Both the position numbers and the translations under genes were made by a program. Source: Morchella semilibera (taxonomy: Eukaryota > Ascomycota > Pezizomycetes > Pezizales > Morchellaceae). Taken from it: a stretch of DNA of 64,000 bases. This document shows, in pieces, positions 52,501-61,455 of the stretch. Every line of letters begins with the position of its first letter. Within the stretch, counting starts at the first letter, position 1. Location: positions 744,001-808,000 of the forward strand of contig WBVU01000004.1 in the NCBI GenBank assembly GCA_009192285.1. Reading direction: 5' to 3'. Below the pieces are notes generated by a model. The model was given only the letters and a program-made list of their open reading frames with translations. It was not told the origin of the DNA and did not search any database.

Positions 52501-55107
52501 GGATGGACTACAAACAATGCTTATTAACCAAAACGGGGTATTTTTTTAAGTTTACCCCCACAAATCTGGTGGAGAGATCTAGCCCGCATGTTTCAATAAG
52601 CTGACTCAATGACCATCTGAAATCTCCAACTTTAGGCGGGTTTTAATGTGGCGAAGCTTTAATGTGGCGGGGCTTCAACGCACCGGGGCCCTAACGTGGT
52701 GGGAAGCGCCTGTCTATATTTTGTCTTAGATGATTCTTTAGTGGGTTCACTCCTAGTCTAAGCGTTCGGTGATATGTCCTAGATATCATTCAGTTTCTGG
52801 CGGCGTGGGCGAGCTCTGGCAGAGCAAATTACCTTGCACCATGCAGCCACTAGTAGACAGGATGACGGGTGATGTCGCAGGCCCTAACTCCTCTCTACTA
52901 TCATATCGACCTGTAATAGTCTACTTGTGGATAAATAGCCTATATCAATTATCACTACTAAGACATATATGTGGGTCCGAATCGTTCCACTTTTGTAAAT
53001 GCCAAGGAACTTTGACCAGACAGGGAAAATCTAATATTCTTATCAGACAATGATTACAAAGCAAAAGCTTACTTGGGTTGATATAACCACAGACGATCTT
53101 GGGCACATACTATGTAGACTTTGCCGCACAATCAGTTTGCGGCCGGATATATGGCGATAACTCAGGATATTCGCCCCCCCCCCCCCACCCCTCTCCAAGA
53201 AATGACTTTGTGCCTGGATCCGCGTCAACACAGTGAGAGGTAATGCTCACCCCCACATACCAGATCTAGCAAATCTGTGGGGCCTTTTCCATTGTACTAC
53301 TAGTACTTTCGGTCACCCATTGATCAATTGAAAGGATCTTATGGGGTTCAAAAAAAATAACTCAGAAACCATGACCATACCAGGTGGTCATACAGCGGGA
53401 AATTTTACGTCTGTGCACGTGGGAAAAGCTAAAGGCTAGACAGAGTAAAAAAAAACCTAAGTTCTAAGGCGGATTTTAGCTGAGAGCGCCGTTAATGCAT
53501 GCTTTTAGCAGTCAGCAACGTCACGTACTCTAGACGCCTCCATCTTTGCCACAATCAACCGATACGCGGCGGCGACCCCCAAAAATCCGCCTCAGTCTTC
53601 GCCTTGATCACCAACATCGCTTCTAGAAGTTACTAGGGACGTATGCTGTCGGTTCATCTCGATGCTAATGCTAATGGACTCTGGAGGCGATGGCTTTTGG
53701 AAAAGGCCCAATAGTAAACTTGAGGCTTTTACATAAAAATACTAATGTGCTTATGTAGATTCGAACATCCATTTGGACGCTATCATCACAAAATCAATCG
53801 AGTTTCATGACTTCACCAACTGCTTTACAATACAATGACTTTTACATTTATGCACCGCATGGGTTAGTCCAAGAGTTATACTGAGTCGGTGCTTCTGCGC
53901 TGGTACATTCTCACATCAAAAACAGCCACTGCTGGTCTGGTGCGCATGTCCATACAATGGGCTATTTGGGCAGATATTAGGTTTAAAGGCCTCACACATA
54001 CAAGTGACATGTCCTCCATATGAGAAATGATATCGTAACATCAACATTGAATGCCAACACTTGATCTGGTTGAGATGCGAACTCTAACATCAGTGCTCCC
54101 GATACTCCCATTTGTTCAAACACCAAGGGTCACTCGCGCTAGTCCGTCGTGGCACCACTGCGCGCAGAATATTTGAATACAGACCCTGCGGAGATCATAC
54201 AAATGCAACACAGTCAAGTCAAAGAATGCTCGTATAGATTTTGGGCCAGGCGATTTGCATTTCTATTGTCTGACCAGGTTGATACCTACTTGGCTTATAG
54301 TACGGCGCCCCTTACATGATGTATGTGCCGCGCATCGCAGTTTCAGCCCTTTCACTCATCACATCTGTATTGTTCATTAACCTACATAAATCCGCTAGAA
54401 TCAAACTCCTTGGGCACGGTAGTAAACCCTATCATAACCTCACGGGAGTAGTCGGATGTCATACCCGCAAGTAAGGGCAACTTATCGATAACGCTTTGCA
54501 TATTCAGCTTAATTTCGACTATCTAAGTTGCCACCCCACATTCAAGCGAGCTCCTTACCGAAGGCTTTGTTGGCAGCTTGACCTTATTTACCATGGGTAC
54601 GGGTCATTTACCTGGCAACCCTTAGGATGACACAGGACTCTACCGGTCTACGAGGTCCGACGGAGAAAAAAAGGAAGGAAAGGGAAAGGTCCATCATGTG
54701 TTATCCTATCATAGATAATCACTCGCTGCGTCACGGTATAAAGTGTGAAACTAGCGCGATGACCCTGGAGTCACGCATGTACCCCCAAGCGTGGATCAAC
54801 GGACCACAAATTCAACACACGTGTACATGTACAGGACATGAGTCTTCAGGCTAAAGCGATGAAGGTTAGATCCGGAAGAGCCATGCTTAATATTTTTCGC
54901 TGGCAATCCTCCAAGCTTCAGAATAAAAATACAGCGACCCTAATTTTCCACGCGCCTCGATCCCAGTATCCAGCGTTCACGTAACTTCCGGTATTAGAGG
55001 GTCGATTCGTTTCAGCTACATAATTATATTTATTAAAATCCGATCAGATCCACCTAGCTCTCTTGACCGAGCAGGCGCTGAGCTCTTTAATCGAAGTATA
55101 GGCCTAA
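49515..55107. other. 5.6-kb convergent spacer between receptor and SEC53 genes
   Basis: No gene is supported. The first 700 bases are T-rich and probably receptor 3' region. Other items: a G-run near 50356; a degenerate 16-17-base tandem repeat at 52641-52707; bipartite motifs at 52261-52277 (minus) and 54709-54725 (plus); TACATGTA at 54824; and a C-run near 53166. Confidence 0.45.
52641..52707. repeat. Degenerate 16-17-base tandem repeat
   Basis: Four units related to TTTAATGTGGCGGGGC occur in a row (TTTTAATGTGGCGAAGC, TTTAATGTGGCGGGGC, TTCAACGCACCGGGGC, CCTAACGTGGTGGGAAGC). The differences are mainly transitions. Confidence 0.6.
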
Positions 55108-56132
55108 TTACAAATCGAAAAGCTTCTTCAGCTCCGCCATGGTATCCTCTGGCTTTGTAACGCTGTGTCCGATCGTCCTCGAATCTTCGTAGATCTCGTA
55201 GTCATTTCCGCCCTTGTATGTCTTGTCGCCAAAGAAGTGGATCGTGTCGAATACACCTTCCTTCTCCACATGCTGGAGACAATAGGTTTTGTCCCATCCG
55301 TGTGGGAACACGTCGAAGGAGATCTGTCCGCCAATGCTGTAGGTGAGTCCGTAGTCGCCGAACTTGGCACGAAGCGCCTCGACAAAGTCACGACGGACGT
55401 TGTGAATCTTGTCATAGGCTTCGAAATCGTGGCGCTCTTGGACACTAAATGGGATGTTAGTCCGGTAGGCCAACTGAAGCCACAGGGATCCCACATACGA
55501 AGCATTACGGCCAATAGGCGATACGTTGATCATTCCGTTTCGGAACTCGATGAAAGTTCCACTAAGCCACCAATTAAGTTAGCACAAGATTTCCTCATCT
55601 CTTTTAGGGAAGCACTAACCGCTTAATAGGGATATCGAGGTCGGCAATATAATGAAGGATGAAGCTTGCCATCTTCTTGTACTTCTCCTCTCCCAGCCAT
55701 TGAATGAAGCTATCACTGGCGAGGGTTTCCCCGAGTCTAATGGCAGTGAGACCGTTCTCGGCGAAGCAGAAATCGAATAGGTCAGTCACTATTGGTAAAG
55801 GTATTAGCTTTTTTATAGAGTTGTAGCCGAGAAACTGTATATATACCATTGTACCCATTGATACCGATCTGTTCTTGCTGCTTAACAAGATCACTTCCGC
55901 CAACGAAGCCGATTACGACCTTCTGCCTAAGCTGCTGGAGTAGGGCCAGCATCTCAAGGCTAATACTCTACATATGCAAGTCATTAGCTTGCAGCCTCGA
56001 TGGGTTTTAGATGCAGTTAAAGTAGCATACTCGTCTTGCAGGTGTCAAAGTTCCATCGACATCAAAAAGACAGATTGTCCTTGCTACCGGACGCTCCGTG
56101 AGAGGTGGGAATTGAGCTGCTGCTACGGACAT
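55108..56132 (-). CDS. SEC53: Phosphomannomutase SEC53
   Basis: Converts mannose-6-phosphate to mannose-1-phosphate for GDP-mannose, N-glycan, O-mannose and GPI synthesis in the cytosol. The product is 263 residues from five exons: 56132-56031, 55967-55847, 55788-55620, 55561-55499 and 55444-55108, whose lengths sum to a multiple of three. The HAD nucleophile motif DVDGTLT is at residues 24-30. Also visible are [48 protein letters not shown] and [16 protein letters not shown]. The total length is close to yeast Sec53 (254). Intron 4 (55445-55498) is 54 nt, in frame and without a stop, so it could be read through; the family sequence shows it should be removed. Intron 3 uses donor GTTAGT. Confidence 0.95.
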
Positions 56133-57533
56133 TGTGAATTGTTTCCTCTGTATATGTTTTATTCTAGTGGGTAGAGTTGGTGTTATACGGCGAAGGGGAA
56201 GGAGATTGAAATGAATCCTGAGAGAGGCGGTGACGCGTGTTTATTAGGGGAAGTTAGAGGGGGGGAAGAGAGAGCTGAACTGAACTGAACTGGAACCTCG
56301 AGGGGCGGGGGGCCAGGGTCTTCGCTCGGTTGCTTGGCACTCTAGCGATATTTGTGGAGGCTACCAATAGCCCTGCCCTAACTACCGGGGGTCTCTGAAA
56401 TTGACTTTATCCCAATTAAATCGCCCATGCTGCTGACGACGGTTTGTTTCGTGGTGGGCAAGTCGGTCCTTGTTAAGGTGAAACACATTGTACTTGGAGG
56501 GTGAAAGCTTGTGCGGTACGAAGCTTTAGAGGCATGTGTTTCCTTGTCTAGTCCTAGTTGGGTTTGTTACAACTAGATATCTACTGGAAGTCTCATAATA
56601 GCTCTAATTGATAGGGAACAGTAGCAAACAAATCTCGTTTCATGGGGTACGTTACAGACGGAAGAATACTAAATAGAAAAATTAAAACTAAAACAACAAA
56701 CCAAACGAACGTTACATATTAAACAGGTAGCCACTAGACTATGCGTTTCATTCTACGTATGCCCCCCGGCCCTCATAAAGCCTATACCAAGTTAGAATTC
56801 ATGATGTACATACATAAGTACGTAGGTTTGGGTTACACTCTGCAATGTTTGAATCATAGCAGCAGTAGCGCAGCAGTAGTAGTAAACAATACATATCAGC
56901 AGGAGTTTTTGCTGCGCCCGCTTCCGTCCTGAGGTAAGATTTCAGGGCCACTAGAAGCAGGACCTGGCGGGGTTCGTTTTGAACAGGGGGTAGACCACGT
57001 TGGATGTGTATACGTGGACACATCTCACGTATTACTGATATCGTGAGTGATATTTCATGATGCTATTTATTTATCGGTATACACCCAAGTGCATCATAGG
57101 ATGGTGCCAAGTGCTTCTTGATAACGCCTATGCAAGGTACGGTACTTTGAATTTATATTCCTCGGATCATTACCCAGTTGCTGGGACCGGGTTTCTTAAG
57201 CTGGTATAGTAGATAATGACCATTTCCCCCGACGGTAAAGTTCTATCTGGCCTTTTGGATGTTCTGACTCCTTCCCACGCGGGGGCATAGTTTCTGTCGA
57301 CATTTCGCACCTCCACAGCACTACATGTAACCCCTTCTTCGTACAACCTCACTATCATGGCGGAATCATGGTAGGGTATAAAAACGCCATCTAAAAAAAG
57401 ATAGAAAAAACAATTATATACAAGCTACAAAATCAAAGCCCATGCATCCATGCAAATGAATCAAATGAAATCGTCCCACTTTTTGTATCCCTAGCTATCC
57501 TCAACTAAACCTAACCTTCTAGGCCCTCTTTAA
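56133..57533. other. 1.4-kb spacer between SEC53 and the GH125 gene
   Basis: Holds the SEC53 upstream region (GAACTGAACTGAACTGGAAC near 56276-56295) and the GH125 3' region. One TACATGTA (57322) and one variant bipartite motif (57045-57061, minus, ending CTCA) are present. No gene is supported. Confidence 0.45.
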
Positions 57534-59537
57534 TTACGCCTTCTTAAAAATCAGATCTGGCTTCCTCTTGGCGATATCCAGGATCGTCTGAGCGAATACC
57601 GAGTTTGCCCACGCGAACCAGCTTCCTGCTGCGTATTAGTATTACGCACCTCGACATAAAAATGGGGGGGGGGGGTAGCTTACGAGTATAGTCCTCTGTC
57701 CTCTGTACATTAACACTTTCGTGCACAAGCCCCAACGGGCTTGCGGCCACCACTGCATTTAGCAAGCTTGTGATCTCCGCATCATCGTTGCTTGTCATAG
57801 CCTGCACTAGCAGGCTGATGGGCCACGCATGTGTAATCCCAATATGCGGGCCCCCAATGCCTCTGAACTTGCTACCGACCAGGTAATATGGGTTCCCCTG
57901 TGGGCTGAGAACCATCTTCCGTGTATTCTGGTATACCTCGTTGTCAACATCGACAAAGCCCAAGAGCGGAAGAGCTAACAAAGATGGTAGATTCGCATCA
58001 TCCATGATGATGTGCGACCCATACCCGTCCACCTCGTACGCAAAAACTTTCCCAAATACCGGGTGTTGCACGACACCGTAGGTCCACACACCCGCCTCTA
58101 TCTCTTTCCCAAGGGCCAAGACTTCCGCGGCGAGAGCAGATTGCGAGGCGGCGGTGAGGACCTCCGCAGTGCGTTTTAACTCCACAGCCATGAAAGCATT
58201 TCCGGGGATGAAATATTGCATTATTACTGCATCGTCGCTGGGGCGGAAGGCAGAGCGGACGAGGGACGTGTTTGCAGCAAGGGGGTTTCCGATTCCGTCG
58301 AGGTTGAGGGTCTCAGTGCCGCGGGTAGTTGTGCGCGTAAAAGTATAGACTGGGTTCTGAATGGAGCCATCGGGGGCGAAAGTAGAGGTACGTTGTTCGG
58401 AGATGAGGTTGAGAACGTTGGTGAGGGCCGAGAGCCAGCGCGTGGTGATGTGCGTGGTGGACTTGGTTGCGGTATAGTATTGGTTGCTAAGAGAAAGGAA
58501 AGAGGCGAGAGAGTCAAGCTCGTATTTGCATTCAAATACGACCGTGGGGTCATAAGTGGGGTGGACGGTGTCGGCTTGCCCGTTGGAGGTTCTGTGGAGG
58601 TATTAGTGAGGACTGGGTCAATGATCATGATACCGGATAGTAGGTAACATACGCTTCTAGTCCGGAGGCTTTAGGCGGTTGGAAGGCGTTGCAGTAAGGA
58701 CTCTGCAATATGAAATCCGCCTATTTCTACTCATTAGCTAACCTCTCCTCATTTAAAATTCCCCTCCAATCATAGCCTATCACTCACCTGTGTGTTAATT
58801 GCGCCCTCCACTAACGCCTTTAGCTTCGCATCCTTGCCAACAAGCGTCATATACTGCCCCAGCTGGTTCGTACTATCCCTCAGCCATTGCGCATTAATAT
58901 CCCCCGTAACAATGAAGCTCTGTCGCTCATCCTGCTTATCCGAGTCTAAATGCCACCTCACTGTCGTATCCAGGGTATTAGGGAAGCAGTTTTCAAACAG
59001 CCTTGCCATATCCGGATCTACTATTTTAGCCGTAATCGTAGAAATGACTTCCTCCACAGCATCGCTCGTAAACAGCCTACATTCCTGCGCCGGTCGCTGG
59101 AACGGCAGTTGATACTTCCCGCTCGTGTACGGTGGGTGCCGCACTGTCGAATAGTCCTTGTAGTCTGGACAGGCGCCACGGCGTGTGTATGATTGAGCCT
59201 GTGGAGATCGTCGGTGTATATCTGCAGCGCTGGCGCTATTACTCCAGAGAACGCCGAGGATTAGGATGGAGCTAAGGAGAACCATTACGATGGGTAGGGG
59301 AGAGTTGAGGACTTTCTGCCAGAGGTTAGGGAGAGGGTGGTCTTTCTTGTCGTCTGGTTGAAGGGGCCGACGGTAACGTGCGACGGGTGAAGGAGGGCGG
59401 TAGGTGGAAGAGGAAGAGACAGCGTAGGCGGGGGAGGGGGGCGGTGGGGTTTGAGCACTGGATTCGGGGGGTTGCGTGCTGGGGGTGGGGAATGGGGGAG
59501 GTGCGGGCTTGGGGCGGGGGGCGCGCTGGTGGATCAT
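57534..59537 (-). CDS. GH125 exo-alpha-1,6-mannosidase-like protein (Mug157-type)
   Basis: Family GH125 (old DUF1237) enzymes remove alpha-1,6-linked mannose. The product is 599 residues from exons 59537-58788, 58702-58653, 58591-57684 and 57625-57534; exon lengths total 1,800 nt and all phases agree. A Pro/Ser-rich cytosolic N-terminus is followed by one membrane segment (PLPIVMVLLSSILILGVLW), giving a type II protein probably in the secretory pathway. Family blocks are YKDYSTVRHPPYTSGKYQLP, DTTVRWH, GDINAQWLRDSTNQL, YCNAFQPPK, SYGSH-type GYGSHIIMDDANLPSLL and GGPHIGITHAWPISLLVQA. The C-terminus ends SWFAWANSVFAQTILDIAKRKPDLIF. Introns are 58-85 nt. It sits on the same strand as SEC53, but they are separate transcripts. 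Confidence 0.92.
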
Positions 59538-60992
59538 TCAGTCGATGGGCATGCGGTGTATTTGTAGGTGATTGGAATTGTGATGTTGTTGGGTGAGCTG
59601 TTGGGTGTGTAGGGGGGGTGGGGGATGCTATTGACTAGCTAACTAGTACTGCAGATAAACAGGAAATTAAAGTCAGCATTAAGCAAGTGGATCAATTGGA
59701 TGGCACGGGGGAAAGATGGGAAATTAACTACCACGGACACGATATTCTTAAGGGGGAAGAAGGTTGTTTGTGGGCTGGTGGTAGATGCAGTACGGGAATG
59801 TGGATCTTTTTGGGTGAGTACGTGAGGTGTGAATCTGCATCAGTTGACGTTGCTGTTGTCTCAACGGTTGAGCCTCTTCAGTGAGTGGAGCGTTATTCAG
59901 CAACCGCATCCCTGCAGCATGCATCCAAACAAGACTTTTCCCCCGAGGTGTGTGAGGAAGGGAGAGGTCAAGTTCTTCACACTGATCAATGATCATCCCC
60001 CCCACCCCCCGCATTTTCGCTAATTAGAAGCACTGGTAACCATATGATCTCTCCCCCCCCCCCCTCTTGTATTGAGTACTAAGGTAAAGTAGAAACCTTG
60101 CTTTTAAAGCTACCTACCCCGCAAACAGCTTGCTTGTATACATGTACCTACTTCTTATTTCATCATTGTATTATCATACTCTCCAGATCCAGGTATATAT
60201 TACCTACTACATTCATACATGTAGATACAGCTGTATTGGAGAATGTGGCACAATAAGGCCTTGCTGCCGCTGCTGCTGAATACCCGAATTTAAGGTCTTT
60301 CTTGTTTTCGCCATGTCTTATTGCCCCGAGTGTAACAGGTACCTGCAGAGCTATATCTCAAAGTACATGTATGATCCTATTACCTATATTATGACAATTG
60401 CACTGAAGTTAGCCTCGGGTATAAGGGCGGGGAAGTTCTGCCTGCTGTAAGTATCATAAATCGATACCCTTATTAACATCATCTCTCCTACTCAAGGTAT
60501 ATCCCCGACAATAATACCATACCGGTAAAATTATTTAGTGCTTTAATTGAGAGTACATCGTCATCACAAACTATCACTCGACGTGGTCGCCGGGCTTGGC
60601 GCCTTACTTCTCATCTTTGTCGGTCCCTACTGGACAACCTCTTCCCTGCCTTCCTGCTCATGGCCTTGCCTTCTGCCCTCGCTTCGTCTTGTCCCCGGCT
60701 GTGCCCCCCAATTTACCTTGCGTCGTCCTCTTCGTCTCTCCTCCCATGTAGTCTTAGTTACTCCATAACACCACGCTCCTACCAACGTCACCTCGAAGTA
60801 GTTCCCGGGAGGCCGGGACAGCTTCAACAACCAGCGGTCGAACAAGTATATCTACGAGCGACACGACGAGAGTACACGAAGACCAAAGATCGGACAACGA
60901 CAAGGTGAGTCTGTTTAATGGCACATCATTACTGGCTAGAGTATTGAAGACTGACTTGCTAAATTCACGAGAACAGAGTAACGGTGACAAAC
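59538..60992. promoter_or_regulatory. Divergent intergenic region, GH125 gene and mitochondrial-type gene
   Basis: Contains both promoters. Three TACATGTA copies (60139, 60216, 60364) and one bipartite motif (60564-60580) lie here, with a C-run near 60050-60063. A strong donor (AAGGTGAGT at about 60902-60910) and an acceptor (ACAG near 60976) suggest a 5' untranslated intron just before the start at 60993. Confidence 0.5.
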
Positions 60993-61455
60993 ATGTTCAG
61001 GTTCCTCAGCCGGCAAGCGTTTAAGGCTATCCCCATACCCGCATCACGCCAGGCTCATAGCATGCGACTCCCGTACACCGGTCCTCCGAGTCACAATACG
61101 GTCGCTCGACGGTTCTCTTTTTCGCAGGTCGATCCACAGGCCTATTTCACCCACAAGCACCAGCAAGAGGCTAAAGAGCGCGGCGAATTTATTGACATCC
61201 ACGACATCGGCAGAGATCCAAATGATTATGATGTGTTGATCAGGTGTGAAGCACAAAACACTTGAAACCACAGTTGCGGAGGAATTGGGTATCCCATACC
61301 TCTCGAAGGCTAAGGAGGCTGATGCCAAAGAGGTGGTTCAAGTGGGTACTAGTTACATCCATAGATCGAAGCGTAGAGCGATAGTTCCATTTGTTGTTGG
61401 TTAGGAAGGCGAGGCTCGTTGGATCTTGAAGTGTCTCTCGGTCACTGATGATTAA
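60993..61455 (+). CDS. Small probable mitochondrial protein of unknown family
   Basis: ATG at 60993 opens an Arg-rich, acid-poor leader (MFRFLSRQAFKAIPIPASRQ ... ARRFSFSQ) typical of a mitochondrial presequence. The hydrophilic body follows: YFTHKHQQEAKERGEFIDIH, DIGRDPNDYDVLI, then in the +1 frame GVKHKTLETTVAEELGIPYL and SKAKEADAKEVVQ. An intron at 61342-61404 (GTGGGT...TTAG, phase 0) joins to EGEARWILKCLSVTDD and a stop at 61453. The one-base shift is at about 61238-61242 (ATCAGGTGTG), where no intron fits. Predicted length about 150 residues. The family was not recognised. Coding is supported by the leader, continuous protein-like text on both sides of the shift and a phase-correct intron. 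Confidence 0.6.

Noticed and set aside
53745-53775. tRNA B-box-like GTTCGAATC on the minus strand
   Set aside because: The bases around the putative T-loop do not pair, and no A box or anticodon arm is found at the right distance.
55165-55626. Plus-strand frame of 153 codons across SEC53
   Set aside because: Antisense shadow of the phosphomannomutase exons.
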